From the NCBI GenBank assembly GCA_947650365.1, contig CANTAL010000101.1:124001-188000 (forward strand): 64,000 nucleotides of DNA. The letters are read 5' to 3'. The stretch comes from Chamaelirium japonicum (Eukaryota; Streptophyta; Magnoliopsida; Liliales; Melanthiaceae). The position numbers and the translations under genes were made by a program. Positions 51,118-63,746 of the stretch are shown here, piece after piece. How positions within the stretch are numbered: the first letter of the stretch is position 1; each line of letters begins with the position of its first letter. Below the pieces are notes generated by a model. It worked only from the letters and a program-made list of their open reading frames with translations, had not been told where the DNA came from and ran no database searches.

Positions 51118-52330
51118 TTCTAATTCATTTGCACGAATATATCCATTCTAATTCATTCCTACGATCCATTCTAATTCCTTCGTACGATCCATTCTAATTC
51201 ATTCGTACGATCTATTCTTTTTCATTCGTACGATCCATTCTTACTCATTCGTACGATCCATTCTAATTCATTCGTCCGATCCATTCTAATTCATTTGTAC
51301 AATCCATGCTAATTCATTCGTTCGATCAATTTTAATTCATTAGCACGATCCATTCTAATTTATTCGTACGATCCATTCTAATTCATTCGTACGATCTATT
51401 CTAATTCATTCGCACGAATATAACCATTCTAATTCATTCATACGATTCATTCTAATTCATTCGTATGAGCTATTCTAATTCATTCGTACGATCCATTCTA
51501 ATTCATTCGTACGATCCATTGTAATTCATTCATACAATCCATTTAGATTCATTCGCACAAATGTATCCATGCAAATTCATTCATACGATCCAGACTAATT
51601 CATTCGTACGATCCATTCTAATTCCTTCGTACGATCCATTCTAATTAATTCGTACGATCTATTCTAATTCATTCGTACGATCCATTCTAATATGGATCGT
51701 ATGAATGAAATAGAATGGATTAGAATGGATCGTACGAATGAATTAGAATGGTTCGTACGAATGAATTAGAATGGATCGTGCTAATGAATTAGAATTGATT
51801 GAACGAATGAGTTAGCATTCTAATTCATTCATACGATCCATTCTAATTCATTCGTACGATCCATTCTAATTCATTTGTACCATCCATTCTAATTCATACG
51901 AATTCATTTGTACCATCCATTCTAATTCATTCGTCCGATCCATTCATACATTCATACTCTAAATAGAAATGAATGGATCGTACGATTAATTCTAATTCAT
52001 TCGTACGTCCGTATGAATGAATTAATTCATACGATCCATTCTAATGTATCAATTCATTCTAATTCATTTGTATGAATTAGAATGGATCATACTAATGAAT
52101 GTATTAGAATGGATCCATTCTAATTCTAATTCATTCTAATTCGTCTGAATGAATTAGAATGGATCGTACGAATGAATTAGAATGGATCGTACGAATGAAT
52201 TAGAATGGACCGTACGAATGAATTAGAATGGATACATTCGTGCGAATGAATTAGAATGGATCGGATGAATGAATTAGAATGGATCGTACGAATGAATTAG
52301 AATGGATCATACGAATGAATTAGAATGGAT
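51118..52330. repeat. Segmental duplication D4, copy 2
   Basis: Counterpart of 46980-48206. Few differences are seen in the irregular centre (for example CGTACGTCCG against CATACGTTCG). Confidence 0.9.
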
Positions 52331-53050
52331 CATACGAATGAGTAAGAATGGATCGTACGAATGAAATAGAATAGATTGTACGAATGAATTAGAATGGTTC
52401 CTACGAATGAATTAGAATAGATCGTGTGAAAGAATTAGAATGGATTGTATGAATGAATTAGAATGAATTCGTACGAGCCATTCGAATTCATTTGCACGAT
52501 CCATTCTAATTCATTCATACGATCCATTCGTGTGAATGAATTAGAATGGATCGTGCAAATGAATTCGAATGAAATAGAATGGATTGTACGAATGAATTAT
52601 AATGGATTCGTACGAATGAATTAAAATGGATCGTACGATACATTCGAATGGATACATTTGTACGTACGATACATTCGAATGGATACATTCTATTTCTAAT
52701 TCATTCGTACGAATGGATACATTCTAATTCTAATCCATTGTAATTTATTCGTACGAATGTACGAATGAATTAGAATGGATCTTACGAATGAAATAGAATA
52801 GATTGTACGAATGAATTAGAATGGATCCTACGAATAAATTAGAATGGATCGTGTGAAAGAATTAGAATGGATTGTATGAATGAATTAGAATGGATCGTAT
52901 GAATGAATTAGAATGGATCGTACGAATGGATTAGAATGGATCGTACGAATGAATTAGAATGGATCGTACGAATGAACTAGAATGGATACATTTGTGCGAA
53001 TGAATTAGAATGGATCGTACGAATGAATTAGAATGGATCATACGAATGAA
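51693..53050. repeat. Satellite, irregular then reverse
   Basis: Reverse 51693-51815, forward to about 51950, shattered to 52142, reverse to 52470, short forward to 52530, shattered to 52770 (with GGATACATTTGTACGTACG), reverse to 53050. Confidence 0.9.
52461..52493 (+). repeat. Module J, orientation A
   Basis: Loop TACGAGCCATT; the right arm ends in ATTT, as at 19923. The right-hand array is cut after about 40 bp by a new reverse segment. Confidence 0.86.
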
Positions 53051-53600
53051 TTCGTACGATCCATTCTAATTTATTAGCACGATCCATTCTAATTCATTCG
53101 TACGATCCATTCTAATTTATTCGTACGATCTATTCTAATTCATTCGCACGATCCATTCTAATTCATACATAGGATCCATTCTAATTCATTCATACGATCT
53201 ATTCTAATTCTTTCGCACGAATGTATCCATTCTAATTCATTCGCACGAATGTATCCATTCTAATTCATTCGTACGAATCCATTCTAATTCATTCGTACAA
53301 TCTATTCTATTTTATTCGTACGATCCATTCTAGATCATTCGTACGATCCATTCTAATTCATTCGTATGTATTTCATTCGTACGATCCATTCTTACTCATT
53401 CGTATGATCCATTATGGATACATTCGTGCGAATGAATTAGAATGGATCATACGAATGAGTAAGAATGGATCGTACGAATGAAATAGAATAGATTGTGCGA
53501 ATGAATTAGAATGGATCATAGAATTATTTCAAACGTACGAATGAATTAGAATGGATCGTATGAATGAATTAGAATGGATATATTCTAATTCATATGAATG
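53050..53600. repeat. Segmental duplication D5, copy 1
   Basis: Matches 58484-59034 at an offset of 5434 bp, including the broken K module and the unique joint AGAATTATTTCAAACG (53520 against 58954). Confidence 0.9.
53371..53495 (+). repeat. Module K, left end shortened
   Basis: The left arm begins directly after CGTATG with TATTTCATTCG; the spacer and right arm are canonical. The same shortened form is at 58803. Confidence 0.87.
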
Positions 53601-54339
53601 AGTAAGAATGGATCGTACGAATAAAATATTAATATTCTAATAAGAATGAATTCGAATGGATCATACGAATGAGTAAGAATGGATCGTATGAATGAATTAG
53701 AATAGATTGTACGAATGAATTAGAATGGATCCTACGAATGAATTAGAATGGATCGTGTGAAAGAATTAGAGTAAGAATGGATCGGACGAATGAATTAGAA
53801 TGTATGAATGTATCCATTCTTACTTATGAATGGATCCTATTCTAATGGGTAAATAGAATGGATCGTACGATTAATTCTAATTCATATGATACATTCTAAT
53901 CCATTCGTACTCTAATATGGATCGTACGAATAAAATAGAATGGATTAGAATGGATCGTACGAAGGAATTAGAATGGATCGTACGAATGAATTAGAATGGA
54001 TCGTGCTAATGAATTAGAATTGATCGAACGAATGAATTAGCATGGATTGTATGAATGAATTAGAATGGATCGTACGAATGAATTAGAATGGATCGTACGA
54101 ATGAGTAAGAATGGATCATACGAATGAAATAGAATAGATCGTACGAATGAATTAGAATGGATCGTACGAAGGAATTAGAATGGATCGTACGAATGAATTA
54201 GAATGGATATATTCGTGCAAATGAATTAGAATGGATCCTATGAATGTATTAGAATAGATCGTATGAGTGAATTAGAATGGATCGTACGAATGAATTAGAA
54301 TGGATTCGTGCGAATGAATTAGAATGGATACATTCGTGT

Positions 54340-54760
54340 GAATGAATTAGAATGGATCGTATGAATGAATTAGAATAGATTTTGTGAATGAATTAGAACT
54401 GATCGTACGAATGAATTAGAATGGATACATTCGTGCGAATGAATTAGAATGGATTGTATGAATGAATTAGAATGGATCCTATGAATTAATTAGAATGGAT
54501 CGTACGAATGAATTAGAATGGATACATTCGTGCGAATGAATTAGAATTGATCGTACGAATGAATTAGAATGGATCGTGCGAATGAATTAGAGTGGATCGT
54601 ACGAATGAATTAGAATGGATACATTCGTGCGAATGAATTAGAATGGATACATTCGTGCGAAAGAATTAGAATAGATCGTATGAATGAATTAGAATGGATC
54701 CTATGAATGAATTAGAATGGATTGTGCGAATGAATTAGAATAGATCGTACGAATGAATTA
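54340..54760 (-). repeat. Segmental duplication D6, copy 1
   Basis: Matches 63155-63575 at a constant 8815-bp offset (GATTTTGTG at 54378 and 63193; GCGAAAG at 54657 and 63472). Confidence 0.85.
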
Positions 54761-54769
54761 GAATGGATC

Positions 54770-54843
54770 GTGCTAATGAATTAGAATTGATCGAATGAAT
54801 GAATTAGCATGGATCATGCTAATGAATTAGAATGGATCGTACG
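54770..54843 (-). repeat. Module M, reverse copy
   Basis: Variant with GATCGAATG, GATCATGCTAATG and a final GGATCGTACG. Confidence 0.85.
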
Positions 54844-55020
54844 AATGAATTAGAATGGATCAAATGAATGAATTAGAATGGTTACATTCATGCGAATGAA
54901 TTAGAATGGATCGTACGAATGGATTAGAATGGATCGTACGAATGGATTAGAATGGATACATTCGAGCGAATGAATTAGAATGGATCGTACGGAATGAATT
55001 AGAATGGATTAGAATGGATC

Positions 55021-55094
55021 GTGCTAATGAATTAGAATTGATCGAATGAATGAATTAGCATGGATCGTGCTAATGAATTAGAATGGAACGTACG
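55021..55094 (-). repeat. Module M, reverse copy
   Basis: Starts 251 bp after the previous M. It shares its GATCGAATG change but keeps the GGAACGTACG end. Confidence 0.86.
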
Positions 55095-55290
55095 AATGAA
55101 TTAGAATGGATCGTGTCAAAGAATTAGAATGCATTGTATGAATGAATTAGAATGGATCGTATGAATGAATTAGAATGGATCATGCGAATGAATTCCAATG
55201 GATCACATGATCCATTCGAATAGAATGGATCGTATTAATGAATTAGAATGGATCGGGCGAATGAATTAGAATGCATTCTACTCGAATGGA

Positions 55291-56600
55291 TCATGCAATC
55301 CATTCGAATTCATTCGCACGATCCATTCTAATTCATTCATACGATCCATTCTAATTCATTCATACAATCCATTCTAATTCTTTCACATGATCCATTCTAA
55401 TTCCTTCGTAGGAACCATTCTAATTCATTCGTACAATCTATTCTATTTCAATCGTACGATCCATTCTTACTCATTCGTATGATCCATTCTAATTCATTCG
55501 GACGAATGTATCCATTCTAATTTATTTGTACGACCATTCTAATTCATTCGTACGATCCATTCTAATTCATTCGTACGATCCATTGTAATTCATTCGTACG
55601 ATCCATTCTAATTCATTCGTACGATCCATTCTAATTCATTCGTACAATCTATTCTAATTCATTCGTACGATCCATTCTAATTAGAATGGATTATATGAAT
55701 TAATTCATACGAATGAATTAGAATGGATCATACGAGTGATGCATTCTAATTCATTTGATCCATTCTAATTTATTCGCACGATCCATTCTAATTCATATGA
55801 TACATTCGTAGGATCCATTCTAATTCTAATTAGAATGGATCATACAATTCTAATTCCTTCGTACGAATGTATTGTAGAATGGATCGTAGAATGGATCCAT
55901 TCTAATTTATTCTAATGTATCCATTCTAATTAGAATGAATTAGAATGGATCGTACGAATGAATTAGAATGGATTAGAATGGATCATACAAATGAATTAGA
56001 ATGGATCGTATGAGTGAAATAGAATAATTCACTCATACGAATGAATTAGAATGGATCAAATGAATGAATTAGAATGAGTTAGAATGGATCAAATGAATTA
56101 GAATGGATACATTAGAATGATTTTGTAAATTAATCGTACGATCCATTCTAATTCTAATTAATTCGTGCAATCTATTTATATATATTGATTCGTACGAATG
56201 AATTAGAATAGCTCGTACGATCCATTCTAATTCATTCATAGGATCCATTCTAATTCATTCGTACTAATTCATTCGTACGAATGAATGGATCGTACGAATG
56301 AATTAGTGCGAATTAGAATGGATCGTGTGATCCATTCTAATTCGCACGAATGAATTCGCACGATCCATTCTAATTCATGCGATCATGAATGAACTAGAAT
56401 TCTAATTCATTCGTATTCTAATTCATTCGTATGAATGAATTAGAATGGATACATTCATTCGTACAATGAATTAGAATGGACCGTACGAATGAATTAGAAT
56501 GGATCATACGAATGAGTAAGAATGGATCGTACGAATGAATTAGAATGGATCATACGAATGAATTAGAATGGATCGTGTGAAAGAATTAGATTGCATTGTA
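55291..56600. repeat. Forward satellite then shattered zone
   Basis: Regular forward units to about 55680 in the usual post-J order, though J itself is missing. From 55681 to about 56480 this is the most scrambled stretch of the window: units flip within 20-60 bp, often at the palindrome CCATTCTAATTAGAATGG, and there is AT-rich debris (TTTATATATATTGATTCG at about 56173). A short regular reverse stretch leads to 56600. Confidence 0.9.
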
Positions 56601-57458
56601 TGATCGATTCTAATTCCTTCGTACGATCCATCCTAATTCATTCGTACGATCTATTCTAATTCATTCGTACGATTCATTCTAATTTATTCGTACGATCCAT
56701 TCTAATTCATTCGTACGATCCATTCTAATTCATTCATACAATCCATTCTAATTCTTTCACACGATCCATTCTAATTCATTCGTACGATCCATTCTTACTC
56801 ATTCGTATGATCCATTCTAATTCATTCGTACGATCCATTCTAATTCATTCGTACGATCCGTTCTAATTCATTCGCACGATCCATTCTTACCCATTCGTAA
56901 GATCCATTCTAATTCATTCGTACGACCCATTCTAATTCATTCGTACGATCCATTCTAATTCATTCATACAATCCATTCTAATTCTTTCACACGATCCATT
57001 CTAATTCATTCGTACGATCCATTCTAATCCATTCGTAAGATCCATTCTAATTCATTCGTACGATCCATTCTAATTAATTCGTATGATCCATTCTAATTCA
57101 TTAATATGAACCATTCTAATTCATTCGTACGATCCATTCTAATGAATTAGAATTGATCGTACGAATGAAATAGAATGGATTGCACGAATGATTTGGAATG
57201 GATCATACGAATGAATTAGAATGAATCGTGTGAAAGAATTAGAATGGATTGTATGAATGAATTAGAATGGATCGTACGAATGAATTAGAATGGATCATAC
57301 GAAGGAATTAGAATGGATCGTACGAATAAATTAGAATGGATCGTACGAATGAATTAGAATAGATCGTACGAATGAATTAGAATGGATCGTACGAAGGAAT
57401 TTGAATGGATCGTACGAATGAATTAGAATGGATATATTCGTGACCATTCTAATTCATT

Positions 57459-58440
57459 CATACGATCCATTCTAATTCATTCATACAATCCATTCTAATT
57501 TCATTCGTACGATCCATTCTAATTCATTCGGACGAATGTATCCATTCTAATTTATTCGTAAGATCCATTCTAATTCATTCATTTGATCCATTCTAATTCA
57601 TTCGTACGATCCATTCTAATTCATTCGTCTGATCCATTCTAATTCATTCGCACGAATGTATCCATTCAAATTCATTCGTACGATCCATTCTAATTCATTC
57701 GTAAGATCCATTCTAATTCATTCGTACGATCCATTCTAATTCATTCGTACGATCCATTCTAATTCATTCGCACGAATGTATCCATTCTAATTTATTCATA
57801 CGATCCATTCTAATTCATTCGTACGATCCATTCTAATTCATTCGCATGACCCATTCTAATTCATTCGTACGATCCATTCTAATTCATTCATACTATCCAT
57901 TCTAATTTCATTCGTCCGATCCATTCTAATTCATTCATACAATTCGTTCTAATTTCATTTGTACGATCCATTCTAATTCATTCATACAATCCATTCTAAT
58001 TTCATTCGTACGATCCATTCTAATTCATTCGGACAAATGTATCCATTCGAATTTATTCGTACGATCCATTCTAATTCATTCATTTGATCCATTCTAATTC
58101 ATTCGTACAATCCATTCTAATTCATTCGTCCGATCCATTCTAATTCATTCGCACGAATGTATCCATTCTAATTCATTCGTACGATCCATTCTAATTCATT
58201 CGTAAGATCCATTCTAATTCATTCGTACGATCCATTCTAATTCATTCGTACGATCCATTCTAATTCATTCGCACAAATGTATCCATTCTAATTCATTCAT
58301 ACGATCCATTCTAATTCATTCGTACGATCCATTCTAATTCATTCGCACGATCCATTCTAATTTATTCGTACGATCCATTCTAATTCATTCATACGATCCA
58401 TTCTAATTCATTCGCACGAATGTATCCATTCTAATTCATT
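57459..58440 (+). repeat. Local tandem duplication, period 501 bp
   Basis: 28-bp variants at 57535, 57655 and 57775 recur at 58036, 58156 and 58276. Within each copy they are exactly 120 bp apart (four 23-bp units plus one 28-bp unit). The tags CATTTGATCC, CGTCTGATCC/CGTCCGATCC and CGTAAGATCC fall in the same places. Confidence 0.9.
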
Positions 58441-58441
58441 C

Positions 58442-58514
58442 ATACGATCCATTCTAATTCATTAGCACGATCCATGCTAATTCATTCGTTCGATCAATTC
58501 TAATTCATTAGCAC
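58442..58514 (+). repeat. Module M, forward copy
   Basis: Near-complete marker; it begins CATACGATCC instead of CGTACGTTCC. Confidence 0.83.
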
Positions 58515-59034
58515 GATCCATTCTAATTCATTCGTACGATCCATTCTAATTCATTCGTACGATCCATTCTAATTCATTCGCACGATCCATTCTAATTCAT
58601 ACATAGGATCCATTCAAATTCATTCATACGATCTATTCTAATTCTTTCGCACGAATGTATCCATTCTAATTCATTCGCACGAATGTATCCATTCTAATTC
58701 ATTCGTACGAATCCATTCTAATTAATTCATACAATCTATTCTATTTCATTCGTATGATCCATTCTAGTTCATTCGTACGATCCATTCTAATTCATTCGTA
58801 CGTATTTCATTCGTACGATCCATTCTTACTCATTCGTATGATCCATTATGGATACATTCGTGCGAATGAATTAGAATGGATAATACGAATGAGTAAGAAT
58901 GGATCGTACGAATGAAATAGAATAGATTGTGCGAATGAATTAAATCGGATCGTAGAATTATTTCAAACGTACGAATGAATCAGAATGGATCGTATGAATG
59001 AATTAGAATGGATATATTCTAATTCATATGAATG
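58484..59034. repeat. Segmental duplication D5, copy 2
   Basis: Counterpart of 53050-53600. It starts inside the M module, so the M-to-segment joint at this place is a breakpoint. Confidence 0.88.
58803..58929 (+). repeat. Module K, left end shortened
   Basis: Same shortened left arm as at 53371. The right arm is preceded by GGATAATACG instead of GGATCATACG. Confidence 0.86.
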
Positions 59035-60196
59035 ACTAATTCATTCATACGATCTATTCTAATTCGAATTCATTCTAATTCATTCACACGATCCATTCTA
59101 ATTCATTCGTACGATCCATTCTAATTAATTCGCACGATCCATTCTAATTCATTCGTACGATCCATTCTAATTCATTCGGACGAATGAATTAGACTGGATC
59201 GTACGAATGAAATAGAATGTATGAATGGATACATTCTAATTAGAATGTATCCATTCGTACGAATGGTTTAGAATGGATCATACGAAGGAATTAGAATAGA
59301 TCGTACGAATGAATTAGAATGGATCGTACGAATGAATTAGAATAGATCGTACGAATGAATTAGAATGGATCGTACGAAGAAACTAGAATGGATCGTACGA
59401 ATGAATTAGAATGGATATATTCGTGCAAATGAATTAGAATGGATCGTAATAATGTATTAGAATGAATCGTATGAGTGAATTAGAATGGATCGTACGAATG
59501 AATTAGAATGGATCGTATGAATGAATTAGAATGGATACATTCGTGCGAATGAATTAGAATTGATCGTATGAATGAATTAGAATGGATCGTGTGAATGAAT
59601 TAGAATGGATTGTACGAATGAATTAGAATGGATCGTACGAATGAACTAGAATGGATACATTCGTGCGAATGAATTAGAATGGATCGTACGAATGAATTAG
59701 AATGGATCGTACGAATGAATTAGAATGGATCTTAAGAATGAATTATAATGGATCGTACGAATGAATTAGAATGGATCGTACAAATGAATTAGAATGGATA
59801 CATTCGTGCGAATGAATTAGAATGGATCGGACGAATGAATTAGAATGGATCGTACGAATGAATTAGAATGGATCAAATGAATGAATTAGAATGGTTACAT
59901 TCATGCGAATGAATTAGAATGGATCGTACGAATGGATTAGAATGGATCGTACGAATGGATTAGAATGGATACATTCGAGCGAATGAATTAGAATGGATCG
60001 TACGAATGAATTAGAATGGATCGTACGAATGGATTAGAATGGATCGTACGAATGGATTAGAATGGATCCTACGAATGGATTAGAATGGATACCTTTGTGC
60101 ATATGAATTAGAGTGGATCGTACGAATGAATTAGAATGGATCATATTAATGAATTAGAATGGATTGTACGAATGAATTAGAATGGATACATTCGTG
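58855..60196 (-). repeat. Satellite, mixed then reverse
   Basis: Flips at 59035-59270, including CATTCTAATTAGAATG, a perfect 16-bp palindrome, near 59230. Then regular reverse units with the GATCGGACG/GATCAAATG/GGTTACATTC series and the GGATACCTTTGTGCATATG unit at about 60088. Confidence 0.93.
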
Positions 60197-61680
60197 CACG
60201 ATCCATTCTAATTCATTCGCACGAATGTATCCATTCTAATTCATTCGTACGATCCATTCTAATTCATTAATATGATCCATTCTAATTCATTCGTACGATC
60301 CATTCTAATTCATATGCACAAAGGTATCCATTCTAATTCATTCATACGATCCATTCTAATTCAGGATCGTACGAATGAATTAGAATGGATACATTCGTGC
60401 GAATGAATTAGAATTGATCGTACGAATGAATTAGAATGGATCGTGCGAATGAATTAGAATGGATTTTACGAATGAATTAGAATGGATCGTACGAATGAAT
60501 TGTGCGAATGAATTAGAATGGACCGTACGAATAAAATAGAATGGATTGTGCGAATGAATTAGAACGGATCGTACGAATGAATTAGAATGGATCGTGTGAA
60601 AGAATTAGAATGGATCGTATGAATGAATTAGAATGGATACATTCGTGCGAATGAATTAGAATGGATACAGTCGTGTGAAAGAATTAGAATAGATCGGATG
60701 AATGAATTAGAATGGATCCTATGAATGAATTAGAATGGATCGTGCGAATGAATTAGAATGGATCGTACGAATGAATTAGAACGGACGTGCTAATGAATTA
60801 GAATTGATCGAATGAATGAATTAGCATGGATCGTGCTAATGAATTAGAATGGATCATACAAATGAGTAAGAATGGATCGTACGAATGAAATAGAATGGAT
60901 TGTACGAATGAATTAGAATGGATACATTCATGCAAATAAATTAGAATGGATCGGACGATTGAATTAGAATGGATCGTACGATTCATTCTTATTCATTCGT
61001 ACGATCCATTCTAATACATTCGTACGATTCATGCTAATTCATTCGCACGATCCATTCAAATTCATTCGTACGATCCATTCTTATTCATTCATACGATCCA
61101 TTCTAATTCATTCGCACAATCCATTCTAATTCATTCGTACAATCCATTCTAATTCATTCGTATGATCCATTCTAACTCATTCGGTGGATCCATTCTAATT
61201 CATTCGTACGATCCATTCTAATTCATTCCCACGATCCATTCTAATTTATTCGTACGATCCATTCTAATTTATTCATACGATCTATTCTAATTCATTCGCA
61301 CGAATGTAACCATTCTAATTCATTCATACGATTCATTCTAATTCATTCGTATGAGCTTTTCTAATTCATTCGTACGATCCATTCTAATTCATTCGTACGA
61401 TCCATTGTAATTCATTCATACAATCCATTTAGATTCGTTCGCACGAATATATCCATTCAAATTCATTCGTACGATCCAGTCTAATTAATTCGTACGATCC
61501 ATTCTAATTCCTTCGTACGATCCATTCTAATTCATTCGTACGATCTATTCTAATTCATTCGTACGATCCTTTCTAATTCATTCGTACGATCCATTCTAAT
61601 TCCTTCGTACGATCCATTCTAATTCATTCGTACGATCCATTCTAATTCATTCGTACAATCTATTCTAATTCATTCGTAGG
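60197..61680. repeat. Satellite, alternating
   Basis: Forward 60197-60363, reverse to 60979, forward to 61680. The joint AATTCAGGATCG at 60363 and the tag CATATGCACAAAGG at 60312 match about 31383 and 31330. The forward part has CATTCGGTGG and CATTTAGATTCG units, as in 29270 and 51540. Confidence 0.94.
60787..60860 (-). repeat. Module M, reverse copy
   Basis: Preceded by the shortened joint GGACGTGC; GATCGAATG variant; continues into GGATCATACAAATGAG. Confidence 0.82.
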
Positions 61681-63154
61681 AATCGATACATTCGTGTGAA
61701 TGAATTAGAATGGATCGTACGAATGAGTAAGAATGGATCGTACGAATGAAATAGAATGGATTGCTCGAATGAATTAGAATGGACCGTACGAATGAATTAG
61801 AATGGATCGTGTGAAAGAATTAGAATGGATTGTATGAATGAATTAGAATTAATCGTACGAATGAATTAGAATGGATCGTACGAAGGAATTAGAATGGATC
61901 GTACGAATGAATTAGAATGGATTGTACGAATGAATTAGAATAGATCGTACGAATGAAATAGAATGGATCATACGAATGAGTAAGAATGGATCGTATGAAT
62001 GAATTAGATTGGATACATTTGTGCGAATGAATTAGAATGGATCGTATGAATGAATTAGGATGGATCATATGAATGAATTAGAATGGATCGTACGAATGAA
62101 TTAGAATGGATCGTGCGAATGAATTAGAATGGATCGTACGAATGAATTAGAATGGATCGTGTCAAAGAATTAGAATGGATCGTACGAATGAATTAGATTG
62201 GATCGTGCGAATGAATTAGAATGGATCGTATGAATGAATTAGAATAGATTTTGTGAATGAATTAGAACTGATCGTACGAATGAATTAGAATGGATCATAC
62301 AAATGAATTAGAATGGATACATTTGTGCGAATGAATTAGAATGGATCGTACGAATGAATCAGAATGGATCGTATGAATGAATTAGAATGGATACATTCGT
62401 GCGAATGAATTAGAATGGATCGTGCGAATCCATTAGACTGGATCGTGCGAATGAATAAAAATGGATCATACAAATGAATTAGAATGGATCGTACGAATTA
62501 ATTAGAATGGATACATTCGTGCGAATGAATTAGAATGGATTGTATGAATGAATTAGAATTGATCGTACGAATGAATTAGAATGGTTCATACGAATTAATT
62601 AGAATGGATCATACGAATGAATTAGAATGGATCGTACGAATGAATTAGAATGGATCGTACGAATGAACTAGAATGGATCGTACGAATGAAATAGAATAGA
62701 TTGTACGAATGAATTAGAATGGATTCGTACGAATGAATTAGAATGGATCCTATGAATGAATTAGAATGGATCGTGCGAATAAATTAGAATGGATCGTATG
62801 AATGAATTAGAATGGATCGTGCTAATGAATTAGAATTGATCGAACGAATGAATTAGCATGGATTGTACGAATGAATTAGAATGGATCGGACGAATGAATT
62901 AGAATGGATCGTACGAATGAGTATGAATGGATCGTACGAATGAAATAGAATAGATCGTACGAATGAATTAGAATGGATCGTACGAAGGAATTAGAATGGA
63001 TCGTACAAATGAATTAGAATGGATATATTAATGCAAATGAATTAGAATGGATCGTATGAATGTATTAGAATGGATCGTATGAGTGAATTAGAATGGATCG
63101 TACGAATGAATTAGAATGGATCGTATGAATGAATTAGAATGGATACATTCGTGT

Positions 63155-63575
63155 GAATGAATTAGAATGGATCGTATGAATGAATTAGAATAGATTTTGT
63201 GAATGAATTAGAACTGATCGTACGAATGAATTAGAATAAATACATTCGTGCGAATGAATTAGAATGGATTGTATGAATGAATTAGAATGGATCCTATGAA
63301 TGAATTAGAATGGATCGTACGAATGAATTAGAATGGATACATTCGTGCGAATGAATTAGAATTGATCATACTAATGAATTAGAATGGATCGTGCGAATGA
63401 ATTAGAATGGATCGTACGAATGAATTAGAATGGATACATTCGTGCGAATGAATTAGAATAGATATATTCGTGCGAAAGAATTAGAATAGATCGTATGAAT
63501 GAATTAGAATGGATCCTATGAATGAATTAGAATAGATCGTGCGAAGGAATTAGAATGGATCGTACGAATGAATTA
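63155..63575 (-). repeat. Segmental duplication D6, copy 2
   Basis: Counterpart of 54340-54760. Both copies are followed closely by M. Confidence 0.85.
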
Positions 63576-63584
63576 GAATGGATC

Positions 63585-63658
63585 GTGCTATTGAATTAGA
63601 ATTGATCGAACGAATGAATTAGCATGGATCGTGCTAATGAATTATAATGGAACGTACG
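63585..63658 (-). repeat. Module M, reverse copy
   Basis: 74 bp with GTGCTATTG and GAATTATAATGG variants; followed by J. Confidence 0.87.
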
Positions 63659-63713
63659 AATGAATTAGAATGGATCGTGTGAAAGAATTAGAATGGATTG
63701 TATGAATGAATTA

Positions 63714-63746
63714 GAATGAATTCGTACGATCCATTCGAATTCATTC
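63714..63746 (+). repeat. Module J, orientation A
   Basis: Canonical arms and loop. The forward units after it follow the standard post-J series to the end of the window. Confidence 0.92.

Larger units (their letters stand above)
48377..51692. repeat. Satellite array, larger blocks
   Basis: Reverse 48377-49241, forward to 49371, reverse to 50077, forward to 51692. The reverse block 49480-50077 repeats the GATCGGACG, GATCAAATG, GGTTACATTC and ATGGATTAG series that recurs at 59820-60196. Confidence 0.94.
53601..55290 (-). repeat. Satellite, mainly reverse
   Basis: Shattered at about 53580-53930 (AAATATTAATATTCTAATAAG, ATGGGTAAATAG), then regular reverse with 28-bp variants. Two M modules lie only 251 bp apart. 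It ends in small flips at 55200-55290 around GATCACATGATCC. Confidence 0.9.
56601..58854. repeat. Satellite, forward with one reverse block
   Basis: Forward except at 57136-57441. Includes several 24-bp units with an extra T (AATTTCATTCG) near 57495, 57901, 57950 and 57995. Confidence 0.95.
61681..63724 (-). repeat. Satellite array, reverse
   Basis: Two kilobases of reverse units. Contains two GATTTTGTG/GAACTGATCG pairs (62246, 63193) and a partial M at 62819-62865. Confidence 0.95.

Noticed and set aside
56160-56190. TATA-like promoter at TTTATATATATTG
   Set aside because: It lies in a shattered satellite zone with no gene downstream; chance AT-rich debris.
60798-60986. Reverse-strand open frame of 62 codons
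   Set aside because: Same satellite peptide pattern, overlapping module M.
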